DNA of 43,470 nt from a virus, in IMG/VR virus record IMGVR_UViG_3300008266_000112, positions 1-43,470 of that record, one strand, 5' to 3'. The notes under the pieces were generated by a model, which saw only the letters and a program-made list of their open reading frames with translations, did not search any database and was not told the origin of the DNA. The stretch's first letter is position 1; each line of letters opens with the position of its first letter. The position numbers and the translations under genes were made by a program. This document shows, one piece after another, positions 7,916 to 16,020 of the stretch.

Positions 7916-9988
7916 TTAGAAGAACTGAAGTTGCTTTGTCGTTGCTTTTTGGTAATACCCACAATCATAAAGCATTTCGACGGCTTCGTTTATGTACCAA
8001 TCGTAATTTACGTCGTCGGGAAATTCGGCGGGCAAATCCATAAGCGGGCGCGCCCCGTCGGTCTTGCCGACTTTGTTTCCGCTGATTACGTACGAAATAT
8101 GCCCGGCTTCGCCCTTCGGGTAATACCAACGAACGACCTTGCCCAAGTATTGCCCGTTCTTTTCGCCCCCGCCCTTGACGTTCTTTACTGCAACGAAGCG
8201 GCGAATATCGCGGCATTCCTTAACCGTCTTTTCGACCGATTGTTTGTTTTTGATAAACTGTAAAACCGCGTCAATGCAAATCAGCGTTTCGGGGTTCTTC
8301 GACAAAATCGAATTCAAAGCCGACCCGCGTTCAGAAAATGCGCCTTTGGTTTTACAGCCTAAACGTTCGTCAAGAAAACGCGCGTCGGCGTCGCCGCCGT
8401 CAACTTTAACGGCAATATACGTATTAACGTCGCGACTGTAAACCGCCGAATACCGCGTTTCTTCGGTCTTGAATGCTGTTCGCTGTTCCCATTCGGCAAT
8501 AATTGCCCGAACTTCAGCATGCCGCGATTTGTGATACTTCGAAACAATGCCGTCGGTATTTCCGCTGATTACGTCAATACCGGCGTCGTTCAGCATTTCA
8601 ATAAGCATCAAAAGAACAAGTTGCCCGGTAATGGTAACTTGAAGCATAAGTTGCGGCGCGTAAAGCGTTGAATATTTGTTGCCAAGTTTGCCGAAGCTTC
8701 CGTTAATCGTAATCTTCAAACTGTCGGCAATGGTCTTCCAACGCTTCGCCCCGGCTTTGTCGCCTGTCTTCTTAGCCTTGGCGGCTTCGTTCTTGGCATG
8801 AATGCGGGTTTCGACAATGGCGTTATAAACCTGCAAGAACGCTTCGCCAAGGTGCGACGGGAAAAGCCTTTGATTTAAGATAATGCGCGGATAGAACGAT
8901 TCTACGTCGTTATCCGCCAAAATAATTTCGTCGGTCGCTTTGTGCGCTGCTTTCTTTTCGGTCGAATGCAAACCGCCCATGCCTAGCTTATAGACGCTGG
9001 AACCGATTTTAACTTTTAGTTTGTCGATTTCATCCGGCATTATCGGCGACCCTAAGCCGTCAAGATAAAACCGGGCGTTCTTGATTACTTCGAACATATC
9101 GCGCAATTGCTGCGAACGATATGAAATGAAATCCGGGGCGTTGTATTGCAAGACCAAATCGGCGGCAAGTGTGGGCTTGCGCGGATAATAGCCTAGAACC
9201 TTTTGCAGTTCGCTATTAATCACGGCTTCAGCTACTTGGGCATCTGATTTGCTGCGAAGGTCTATGCCGTATTCTTCCGACATTTCCATTCGCAATTTAA
9301 TTTCGGGCGCAAGTTCGTTAAATAGAAGTTCCGTATTCGCTAAGTCGTTGCAGCAATACGGGCGAACTATGGCCGCATCTTCTGCCGTCAAAATGTGCGA
9401 TTCGGGAAACGGCAAATCTTGCATTTGGGCCGCGTGCAAACGACCGGCATAAAGCTTCAATGAAGCCGGGTTAGCGGAAACCCCGCCATTTACCGGGCAA
9501 ACGTTAAATATGTCAATATGGTTGTATTTGCCAATTTGAATTCGATATTTCTTTTCAATATCGAACGGCGTAACTTTTTTCGTTCCGTAATTCTGCCCGC
9601 TTTTAATAATGAAGTCGGAAGCTTCTTTAAGTTCGTTGCAGCTTAAACCCTTCGCCGCAAGTTCGACCATTGGAATATCGTAAGAATTCGAATTGAAGCC
9701 CACAAGGCAAAATCGCCAAAGCATCCAACGCAACTTCATTTCGGGAAAGTCGTAATCCGGCGACCGTTCGAACGCGACAAACTTTCCATTCGCCAGACAT
9801 TTAAACGCGACATAAAAGAAGTTTCGGTAACATTCAACGTCGAAGACGAAGACGCTTCCGGCTGGAACTGCCATTAGTTCTTCGTCTGTCATAAATTCGA
9901 CAGGCCGAAGCATAAGCCGAACCGCCGACGCTATCTTGTCGATTTTGCGGTTTGCTTTTGTTTTAATAAAGCCGTTTTCGTCTAGCAT
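7916..9988 (-). CDS. Family B DNA polymerase with 3'-5' exonuclease domain
   Basis: The 690-residue protein has an N-terminal proofreading domain: Exo I FDVEC (D50, E52), Exo II GFNSNSYDIP (D104), Exo III YCCND (Y211, D215). The polymerase domain has motif A DNDVESFYPRI (D361), motif B K-x3-N-G-S-F-G (K425-G433) and motif C SGNTDG (D479). In motif C the first Asp of the usual DTD is Asn, while the catalytic second Asp is kept. It is the last gene of the leftward replication operon, 15 nt after the clamp gene, with AAGGAAA before its ATG. It should be the main replicative polymerase. Confidence 0.9.
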   Translation of the reverse strand: MLDENGFIKTKANRKIDKIASAVRLMLRPVEFMTDEELMAVPAGSVFVFDVECYRNFFYVAFKCLANGKFVAFERSPDYDFPEMKLRWMLWRFCLVGFNSNSYDIPMVELAAKGLSCNELKEASDFIIKSGQNYGTKKVTPFDIEKKYRIQIGKYNHIDIFNVCPVNGGVSANPASLKLYAGRLHAAQMQDLPFPESHILTAEDAAIVRPYCCNDLANTELLFNELAPEIKLRMEMSEEYGIDLRSKSDAQVAEAVINSELQKVLGYYPRKPTLAADLVLQYNAPDFISYRSQQLRDMFEVIKNARFYLDGLGSPIMPDEIDKLKVKIGSSVYKLGMGGLHSTEKKAAHKATDEIILADNDVESFYPRIILNQRLFPSHLGEAFLQVYNAIVETRIHAKNEAAKAKKTGDKAGAKRWKTIADSLKITINGSFGKLGNKYSTLYAPQLMLQVTITGQLVLLMLIEMLNDAGIDVISGNTDGIVSKYHKSRHAEVRAIIAEWEQRTAFKTEETRYSAVYSRDVNTYIAVKVDGGDADARFLDERLGCKTKGAFSERGSALNSILSKNPETLICIDAVLQFIKNKQSVEKTVKECRDIRRFVAVKNVKGGGEKNGQYLGKVVRWYYPKGEAGHISYVISGNKVGKTDGARPLMDLPAEFPDDVNYDWYINEAVEMLYDCGYYQKATTKQLQFF

Positions 9989-10003
9989 CTTCGAAGTTTC
10001 CTT

Positions 10004-11146
10004 TTAAAATGGAATGTCGTCTTCGTATTCGTTCGAAGCTTCGGCATTATGCGGCGTTGCGCTGTTTCTGTCAATACCTGAAAGAACACCCCGCACGTTT
10101 TCGCCGAAAAAATACGCCTTGTTCGAATCTTCGTCGAAATGAACGTTCTTAAAAGACGGTTCGACCATAAGAAGATATTTCGCATTAAAACCCATGCCTT
10201 CGGGCAAGCCTTCGATTTTATACGTCGAAGCTTCGGTTTCTTGTTCATTCGAAGCCAACATGCCGTCTTCAAAATAGACAATCCCGCTTCGACTGAACGA
10301 TTCAATCGAACGAACGGCCTTGTAAAATTCTTCGGGAACGGGCCAAGGGTTCAAGCTTTCGCAATTGAAAACGATTCCGTAATTCGGGTATTGTTCGCCG
10401 AAAAGTTGCGTCTTAATAAACGAATCATCTTCAAACCAGAACGTCGCAGACGCCCCGGAATAGCCAAACCCGGTAAGCGCCTTGCCTGCCTTGGCAATGG
10501 CGACCGCCGACGCCTTGGGAACCAGCATACCGGGCGGAAGGTCGATACCGTGCCAGTATTCGACCAGAACATGCCCATTCGTCGCGACGGCGCTTCCTGA
10601 CTGCAACAGCACGGCGGCAAGGTGCGCATGTTGCGCCCCGTCTGTCGCCAGCGGCAAGACCGCTTCGAAGGCGGCTTTAATTCGGTCGTCGATTACGGCG
10701 CAACGTTCATCGGGGCCGGTAATTTCGAAGTCGCCGAACGCAACGCACGGAACAAGCGCCTTAAACGCCCCGGAAACGACCGCAAGGGCCGTCGGCGATA
10801 GTTGGGTAATAGACAGGTCTTCGCCGACCTTGGAAAGCGCGTCGATTAGTTGGTAAGTATGTGGGCACGCGGTCAAGTCTTCTTCGACTTTCGTTGCGAC
10901 CGTAAGAACGCCGTTCGACGCTGCGGCCCAATTGCCGGAAATCATGCCGAACTGTTGTTGAACTGTTCCGGCCTTCTTTTGTGCGACGGCAACGAACTTC
11001 AACGCCGCAAGCAATGACGCCGCAGGGTTTGCGGTTGCTTTTGGCCGTCTGGCGCGATGTTTAGGCTTTGCCTTCGTTGCTTCCGGGGCTGCGGCTGGCG
11101 CTTCGCCTGTTGGAAGTGGAACGTTATTGTCAATTTGCGTTGTCAT
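10004..11146 (-). CDS. Probable DNA polymerase sliding clamp (beta-like) with SSB-like C-terminal tip
   Basis: The 380-residue product begins with a basic, Pro/Ala-rich tail (about 1-45), then a region from LLAALKFVAVAQKK resembling DnaN domain 1. The stretch LLQSGSAVATNGHVLVEYWH resembles the clamp repeat that begins a new domain, and VPKASAVAIAKAG follows. Length and position next to the polymerase fit a processivity clamp. The start is the ATG with AAGGGG in front; an upstream TTG is disfavoured. It overlaps the preceding gene by 17 nt. The last residues, EYEDDIPF, closely match the acidic C-terminal tip of bacterial SSB. The clamp assignment is by pattern and needs structure-level confirmation. 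Confidence 0.6.
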   Translation of the reverse strand: MTTQIDNNVPLPTGEAPAAAPEATKAKPKHRARRPKATANPAASLLAALKFVAVAQKKAGTVQQQFGMISGNWAAASNGVLTVATKVEEDLTACPHTYQLIDALSKVGEDLSITQLSPTALAVVSGAFKALVPCVAFGDFEITGPDERCAVIDDRIKAAFEAVLPLATDGAQHAHLAAVLLQSGSAVATNGHVLVEYWHGIDLPPGMLVPKASAVAIAKAGKALTGFGYSGASATFWFEDDSFIKTQLFGEQYPNYGIVFNCESLNPWPVPEEFYKAVRSIESFSRSGIVYFEDGMLASNEQETEASTYKIEGLPEGMGFNAKYLLMVEPSFKNVHFDEDSNKAYFFGENVRGVLSGIDRNSATPHNAEASNEYEDDIPF

Positions 11147-11366
11147 TGCTTGCCCCTTCGTTGTCAAGTTTGGAAATTGCGGCTTGAAGATAATTTGCCA
11201 TATCCAAGGCTTCTTCTAAGGCATGTTGCAGCCATGCGCGAAGCGTAAGCGGGTTATTATCGGTTGTTACGCCATACTTTGCAAGCCCGACGATAGAACG
11301 TTGCAACAACATTTCGCGGTTCTTTTCTACGTTGGAATCGGGCGATTTTTCGGGTTTGTCTGTCAT
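11130..11366 (-). CDS. Small MazG-like all-alpha NTP pyrophosphohydrolase-type protein
   Basis: The 78-residue protein contains the pattern R-S-I-V-G-L-A-K-Y-G (residues 23-32) and a helix with W-L-Q-H-A-L-E-E-A-L-D (45-55). This is a layout seen in many short phage proteins annotated as MazG-like, where the E-E-x-x-D helix would bind metal (E51, E52, D55). It carries only one such helix, so activity is uncertain. The start is the ATG four bases after the helicase stop; in-frame upstream starts lie inside the helicase gene. It overlaps the clamp gene by 17 nt. A nucleotide-pool role is inferred. Confidence 0.6.
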   Translation of the reverse strand: MTDKPEKSPDSNVEKNREMLLQRSIVGLAKYGVTTDNNPLTLRAWLQHALEEALDMANYLQAAISKLDNEGASNDNAN

Positions 11367-11370
11367 ACTT

Positions 11371-13026
11371 TCACCATTCAGCGGATAAGATTTCGGGATA
11401 TTTTTTGTTCGTCCAAACCCGAATGCGGGAAGGAACGCGCAATTCGGAAACGCGGCGTAAAGCTTCGTAAGTTGTAACGGGCGGGTCTTCGTAATGGCGT
11501 TGTCGCCACCAATCGCGGGCGCGCTTGCCTGCAATGCCGGGATGTTCTAGGCAAATCCATTCATTGAACATTTGAAAGCCGCAGAAATACGAAACCTTAA
11601 TCGAAGGTGGCGAAGTAAGAACGCCGTTTGCGTCGCGCTTTTCGTGCAAGTTGTAAATAATCTTTTGCACGTTGAAATAATCAACTATTGGCGCATCCGA
11701 CCGCAGAACGTCGCCGCCGAATGAATTTGCAAACAACTTCGTTTCGAAACTAAATTCGGTTCCGCAGTTTATGCAATGACGCGCCGACGCATGGTTATAA
11801 ACGCCGCAGTTTTCGCAGATACGAACCGGCGCGTCGCCGGGCGCACCTTTGCCGGGTTTGCGCGGTTTTACCGGGTCGTTTATCGGCCCCAAGCGTTTAA
11901 CGTTTCCGGCGAAATCAAGAAACAAGCAATTTTCTTTGTTCGTAGCTGGCGACGGTCTGGTTCCGCGCCCGCCCTTTTGAACGTGTTTGCCCGGCGACAT
12001 AGTAGGTTGAAAGTCGGCGATAAGGTCAATCGCCGGGAAATCATAACCCGTCGTATATTTATTCATGCCCACAAGTGCGCGATATTCGCCAGCTTCGAAA
12101 GCCGCCATACGAATATCGTTTTCTTTTTCGGTTAATTTCGAATGACTGGCAATGGCCGGAATACCAAACGAATTCAACATAGACGCGATATGTTCGGCAT
12201 TCTTGACGCCAGCGGCGAAGATAAGCCAATGGTTACGGTCGTAAGCAAGTTCGCAAGTTTCCTTCAAACCTTCGTAAATGACCTTTTCGGCTTCGTCTTC
12301 GGCTTGCTTGCCGTTGAAATCGCCGTTTGAAAGGTTAAGGTTCGACGTATCAATTTTCGTTGCAGTCGGGCGCGAAATCAACGGCGACAAATAGCCTTCG
12401 GCGATAAGCCGGTTAAAGGCTTCAATTCCTGTTATGTCGTAACAAACATCGGTAAAAATGCCGTCGTCTTCGGTAATCATGCCTTGTTTAAGACGGTAAG
12501 GCGTCGCCGTAAATCCGATAACCTTTAAGTTCGGATTAATCTTTTTCAGTTCGGCGATAATGTATTGATATTGCGTATCTTCCGAAGGGCTTAACAAATG
12601 CGCTTCGTCAATAATCAACAAATCGCGCCAGCCGAAATGCCGCAAATGCGGCGGCTTGTTGTCGCCAGCTTCAAGCGATTTTTTAATGGCAGGCGCGACG
12701 GATTGAACGCCGCCGAATACGATTGGCATAATCATTTCGCGGCTATTCAGGCCAGCGGAATAAATGCCCATTGGTGCGACAGGCCAAACCGACAAAAGCT
12801 TTTCGGCGTTTTGCGAAATCAACTTTTTAACGTGCGTAAGCATCATTATTCGTTGATTCGGCCAATATTCGAAAATCTTACGAATGAAGTTCGCAATAAC
12901 GACCGACTTTCCGGTTCCTGTCGGCATAGCGACGACAGGGTTTCCGACCCCGCCGCGCTGGAAATAATCGAATATTGCGTATTCCGCTTCGTCTTGATAC
13001 CAGCGGTTCGCGTAAATACTAGACAT
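11371..13026 (-). CDS. SF2 DEAD/DEAH-box helicase with C-terminal zinc finger
   Basis: The 551-residue protein has the SF2 motifs in order: Walker A MPTGTGKS (34-41), DEAH box in LLIIDEAHLL (140-143), motif III-like TATPYR (173-178) and motif VI Q-K-G-G-R-G-T-R (350-357). A C-terminal four-Cys site (C404, C407, C418, C421 in CENCGVYNHASARHCINC) suggests a zinc ribbon. This type resembles phage RecQ/RadD/UvsW-like replication helicases. It lies between the nuclease gene (8-nt overlap) and the small MazG-like gene, so it probably acts in replication or recombination-dependent replication. Confidence 0.85.
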   Translation of the reverse strand: MSSIYANRWYQDEAEYAIFDYFQRGGVGNPVVAMPTGTGKSVVIANFIRKIFEYWPNQRIMMLTHVKKLISQNAEKLLSVWPVAPMGIYSAGLNSREMIMPIVFGGVQSVAPAIKKSLEAGDNKPPHLRHFGWRDLLIIDEAHLLSPSEDTQYQYIIAELKKINPNLKVIGFTATPYRLKQGMITEDDGIFTDVCYDITGIEAFNRLIAEGYLSPLISRPTATKIDTSNLNLSNGDFNGKQAEDEAEKVIYEGLKETCELAYDRNHWLIFAAGVKNAEHIASMLNSFGIPAIASHSKLTEKENDIRMAAFEAGEYRALVGMNKYTTGYDFPAIDLIADFQPTMSPGKHVQKGGRGTRPSPATNKENCLFLDFAGNVKRLGPINDPVKPRKPGKGAPGDAPVRICENCGVYNHASARHCINCGTEFSFETKLFANSFGGDVLRSDAPIVDYFNVQKIIYNLHEKRDANGVLTSPPSIKVSYFCGFQMFNEWICLEHPGIAGKRARDWWRQRHYEDPPVTTYEALRRVSELRVPSRIRVWTNKKYPEILSAEW

Positions 13027-13990
13027 TTTGCGTTATTGCCTTATATGAAGGGCAGGCCGTCGGGATAAATTCTTTCGGAATGTTCCCGTTATGAACTTCG
13101 CAAAACCATTCGGCATTTTCAACAGGCCGGGCAAATGCGCAGCTTCGGCAATTGACTTCGACGACCGCGCCTTTATGGCAAACGTCTTTCAAATGGCAAT
13201 ATCCGCATTTGTGAAACGTTGGATTATCCGAAAGACGCGCGGGCGGCGTTTGCGACAAAATGATTTGTTCGGCTTTCATAATCATTTGTTCGCCCAAGCC
13301 GTGATTAAGCTTCACGACTTCAACATGCAACGAATCGTCGTTTTTGTTGATATTCAGATAAACGCAATATCGGAAATTGTATTTCTTGCCATACGTCGAA
13401 GTTTGCGCGAAATGTTCCGGCTTTGCGATTGGCATTCCATCGTCTGCCAGCTTGTTAAAACCCGCGCCGGTTCCGTTGGTCTTGAATTCCAACAAAACGG
13501 GTTCTTCGATACCGTAGCGTTCGGGCAAAACTGCGATGCCGTCAAGCGACCCGCCGAAGTGCCCCATAACGTCGGAAATCCTGTATTGTGGGTATTCGCC
13601 TTTTTCGTTTGGCGCTTCGTCGCGATTTTCGAACCAGACTTTAAAACCGATTCCTTCCAGCCATTCAACGAAACGCGCTTCTTCACGATGCCCACGATTA
13701 AACAACCGTTGTTGCCGCCCGGTCGTCTTTTCATGCAAACACCAGCGGAAGACGTACCAAAGATAACGCTTGCATTCGCGACCGATAAGGCTTGCGCCAA
13801 GGTGCGAACGGTGCCCGCCGTCGTAAGTGCGAACGCAATATTCGTCGATTTCTTCAAGAATGCGCTTTGCAAGGGCTTTCGATACGCCGGGCGAATCCAA
13901 ATTAACGCCTTGCTTTCCGTCGCTTAATTTCTTCGGCGCTTCGGCGCTGTTCGTTTTGTTCGCGTTCGTATTGCTTTCTTTGCTTGGCAT
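13019..13990 (-). CDS. PD-(D/E)XK exonuclease, Cas4/RecB-like
   Basis: The 323-residue protein has the nuclease core GGSLDGIAV (D150) followed by LLEFKTN (E168, K170). Cys73 lies in GRECKRYLWY, and a C-terminal C-G-Y-C-H-L-K-D-V-C cluster matches the C...CxxC-x5-C layout of the iron-sulfur domain in Cas4 and AddB-type nucleases. A further Cys-rich tail (NCRSCAF, C-x-x-H, C-P-S-Y) is present. It probably resects DNA ends for recombination together with the Sak4-like protein. The start has AAGGAAAAACAAG in front. It overlaps the upstream DUF3268 gene by 89 nt and the helicase gene by 8 nt. Confidence 0.8.
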   Translation of the reverse strand: MPSKESNTNANKTNSAEAPKKLSDGKQGVNLDSPGVSKALAKRILEEIDEYCVRTYDGGHRSHLGASLIGRECKRYLWYVFRWCLHEKTTGRQQRLFNRGHREEARFVEWLEGIGFKVWFENRDEAPNEKGEYPQYRISDVMGHFGGSLDGIAVLPERYGIEEPVLLEFKTNGTGAGFNKLADDGMPIAKPEHFAQTSTYGKKYNFRYCVYLNINKNDDSLHVEVVKLNHGLGEQMIMKAEQIILSQTPPARLSDNPTFHKCGYCHLKDVCHKGAVVEVNCRSCAFARPVENAEWFCEVHNGNIPKEFIPTACPSYKAITQNV

Positions 13991-14423
13991 CTTGTTTTTC
14001 CTTGCGGCGAATCAACGCCTTTTCATGGGTTTTCAAATAATCGGCGGATAACGTCGCAACGTCTTTCAATTGGTCTTTACTAAGCCATGAAATATGGCAT
14101 TGCGCCGGGTCGATTTCTAGCGCCGAAGCTAACCAATTATACGCCTTTGAACGCGATATTAAACCGCTTTTCCAAAGTTTGTCGAATTCGTCATGCGCCC
14201 GGCTTCGAAGTTGCCGCGTTTGACGGTCTGCCATTCGGCCCAATGGAAGTTCGGTTTTTGGATGACAACCGACCGCCGCGCGACAATCGTTGCAAAAATA
14301 AATTTTAGGCCATTCGCCATAAATGCGCCCGTAAATTTTATCGTTCGTTGTTAGTTCGATATTAACCGAACAACAGTTATCGCAATGCTTAGGCGGCGGC
14401 AATGCGTCTTTTAAGTTCGACAT
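13902..14423 (-). CDS. DUF3268-like zinc-finger protein
   Basis: The 173-residue protein has an N-terminal zinc-binding site (C14, C17, and C44, C47 in YFCNDCRAAVGCH). The phrase VGCHPKTELPLGRMAD and an R-x-x-AHxxFDxLW segment match the DUF3268 zinc-finger-containing family of phages. The C-terminal 50 residues are a highly charged helix, probably a coiled coil. Its function is not established. Its place between the DUF669 and nuclease genes points to DNA metabolism. The 3' end overlaps the nuclease gene by 89 nt. The ATG has a distant GGGGG as possible Shine-Dalgarno. Confidence 0.7.
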   Translation of the reverse strand: MSNLKDALPPPKHCDNCCSVNIELTTNDKIYGRIYGEWPKIYFCNDCRAAVGCHPKTELPLGRMADRQTRQLRSRAHDEFDKLWKSGLISRSKAYNWLASALEIDPAQCHISWLSKDQLKDVATLSADYLKTHEKALIRRKEKQDAKQRKQYEREQNEQRRSAEEIKRRKARR

Positions 14424-14440
14424 ACGATAAATAAACCCCC

Positions 14441-14465
14441 AAAGAAAGCCGGGGCCGAAGCCCCG
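14441..14465 (-). terminator. Rho-independent terminator after the DUF669 gene
   Basis: On the minus strand a stem CGGGGC / GCCCCG with TTCG loop is followed by GCTTTCTTTG. It lies 20 nt after the stop of the DUF669 gene and before the DUF3268 gene. The T tract is interrupted, so it may only attenuate, leaving the highly expressed DUF669 gene separated from the downstream replication genes. Confidence 0.6.
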
Positions 14466-14485
14466 ACTAAGTTACGACCTAGCGA

Positions 14486-15247
14486 TTAACGTTGGCCCCA
14501 AGGTGCGCCGCCAGCCGGTGCCCCGCCGCCCTGTTGCCAGCCGCCCGGCTGTTGGGCCGGTTGCTGCGCGGGCTGTTGGGCCAGTGCGCCTTGACCCCAT
14601 GCCGGGGCATTGCCAGCCGGGGCGGCGGGTTGCTGTTGTTGGGCAGGCTGACCGCCCCAAGCGGGCGCGCCGTTGCCTTGGGGTTGCGCTGCGGGCTGTT
14701 GCTGTTGCCCGCCCCATGCCGCCCCGGCTTGGGGTTGCTGCGGCTGTTGCTGGCCGAAGCCGCCTTGGGCGGCGGGTTGCTGTTGCGGTTGCGCAGCCGG
14801 TGTGCCTTGGCCCGCCTTGCCGGGTTCGTGGCCGTTAATGTCGAACACCTTTTTAACTTCGGTGTAACCCTTGGCTTCGGGATTGCTGCCGGGTTCGTGG
14901 CCCTTTTGAAAGCCAACTTCGATAATAAACGGGATATTGTGCATTTGCGCCGAATCTTGCACGTTGAACACGCCGATAACGTGGCAAATTGCGGAAAGCT
15001 GGCGATGCGCGATTTCTGCCGTTTGCGGGTTGGAATGGTACAGATTCAGGCGATAAGCGCCGGTCGTGCCTTGTTGCGGGCCGTCGATAAGCTTCAAATT
15101 CAATTGAAGATAACCGCCGTCGTTTGCCTTGTTCGCCTTCACTTCGGAAGATTCGACGATGACGGGATGACGACCGACGGGCAGGCTTCCGCCGCCTTGC
15201 GTTGGGTCGAATTGTTGTGCGTTGAACGCTTGCAAAAGTTGTGCCAT
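14486..15247 (-). CDS. DUF669 family protein (probable phage ssDNA-binding protein)
   Basis: The N-terminal about 140 residues (LPVGRHPVIVESSEVKANK, LNLKLIDGPQQGTTGAYRLNLYHSN, a predicted beta-barrel-like pattern) match the DUF669 family found in phage recombination modules. The last about 110 residues are low complexity, rich in Gln, Pro, Ala and Gly, with repeated A-W-G-G-Q / A-W-G-Q units. That resembles the disordered linker of SSB proteins, but no acidic tip follows; the protein ends PWGQR. It has its own promoter and terminator, as expected for an abundant SSB-like protein. The ssDNA-binding role is inferred from the family's neighbours. Confidence 0.7.
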   Translation of the reverse strand: MAQLLQAFNAQQFDPTQGGGSLPVGRHPVIVESSEVKANKANDGGYLQLNLKLIDGPQQGTTGAYRLNLYHSNPQTAEIAHRQLSAICHVIGVFNVQDSAQMHNIPFIIEVGFQKGHEPGSNPEAKGYTEVKKVFDINGHEPGKAGQGTPAAQPQQQPAAQGGFGQQQPQQPQAGAAWGGQQQQPAAQPQGNGAPAWGGQPAQQQQPAAPAGNAPAWGQGALAQQPAQQPAQQPGGWQQGGGAPAGGAPWGQR

Positions 15248-15308
15248 GATTTCATTACCTTTTCGAAAAGTTCCGACAGTTTAAGGCCGTCGGATTCGCC
15301 TATTCGTG

Positions 15309-15346
15309 ATTATAACGCTTCTTTTAAACTTCGCAAGCGTTACGAC
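15309..15346 (-). promoter_or_regulatory. Early promoter for the DUF669 gene
   Basis: On the minus strand TTGCGA (15336-15331), 16 nt, TATAAT (15314-15309). The -35 box is preceded by GTCGTAACGC, the same block that precedes the promoter at 16879-16916. An 8-bp perfect inverted repeat (TAACGCTT at 15313-15320 / AAGCGTTA at 15335-15342) brackets the spacer and could be an operator. The upstream end overlaps the stop of the Sak4-like gene. Confidence 0.7.
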
Positions 15347-16020
15347 ATACATTTTTTAAAGATTGCATCCAAGTTCGGCGGTTCGATTTCGTTAAGCCGC
15401 CCGCTACGGTCGCGCGCCATGATTCCGAACGTCGGCAAGCAACGGAAGCCGACAACGGGTTTCGCTTGACCGGGAATATTGACTTCGCCAAGGTGCAAGA
15501 TTTCGTCGTAAAGGTGCGGAACCTTAACGTTCAAGTCTTGACCGGGGAAATACGGCTTCTTCGTCGTTACGCCGTTTTCGTCTGCGCTTGCCTGCTTCGC
15601 AATCAAATAAATATGTTTGTTCGGGAAGTAATACAAAGCATTTACGATTTCCATAACGCGACGCGACATTTCGCCGTAAGCTTTGCGCCCGTCTTTGTTG
15701 CGGTTAAGTTCTTGCGTCAAGATGATTTCGGCAAGCTGCGAAACTGAATCAATGCCGACGGTATCGAAGTTTTTTGCTTCCGCCGAAGTGAAAAGCCATT
15801 TAAAGAATTCGTCGATACGTTCGGGCGTGTAAGCATCCCAAGCCGGAATATTTACGGCGTCGCGCATTGACAACATGCCGGGTTCTACGACGCAAAGAAC
15901 GGGGCGCGGCGCAGTCTTGATAATCGGGGTCTTGCCCATGCCCGGCCCGCCATAAACAAGCGCCTTAACCCCGAAGCGTTGCGCCAGTTCCGACGCTGGC
16001 TTTAATTGTGACATTTGCAT
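15340..16020 (-). CDS. Sak4-like RecA-fold ATPase (recombination)
   Basis: The 226-residue protein has Walker A GGPGMGKT (24-31) and a Walker B-like strand FDTVGIDSVSQL (D91), in the layout of the AAA_24/Sak4 family. These are small RecA-like ATPases that work with phage SSB in single-strand annealing. The gene lies one gene upstream of the DUF669 SSB-like gene, a common pairing, and in the same operon as a Cas4-like nuclease. The start at 16020 has AAGGAAG in front; a second ATG lies two codons in. It overlaps the winged-helix gene by 56 nt. Confidence 0.75.
   Translation of the reverse strand: MQMSQLKPASELAQRFGVKALVYGGPGMGKTPIIKTAPRPVLCVVEPGMLSMRDAVNIPAWDAYTPERIDEFFKWLFTSAEAKNFDTVGIDSVSQLAEIILTQELNRNKDGRKAYGEMSRRVMEIVNALYYFPNKHIYLIAKQASADENGVTTKKPYFPGQDLNVKVPHLYDEILHLGEVNIPGQAKPVVGFRCLPTFGIMARDRSGRLNEIEPPNLDAIFKKCMS

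Noticed and set aside
11147-11167. Longer clamp start at TTG 11167
   Set aside because: ATG at 11146 has AAGGGG at good spacing; the TTG has none.
14492-15469. 325-residue + strand ORF opposite the DUF669 gene
   Set aside because: The Leu/Arg/Gly-rich product is the complement of the Gln/Pro/Ala-rich tail; the DUF669 gene on the other strand has promoter, ribosome site and terminator.
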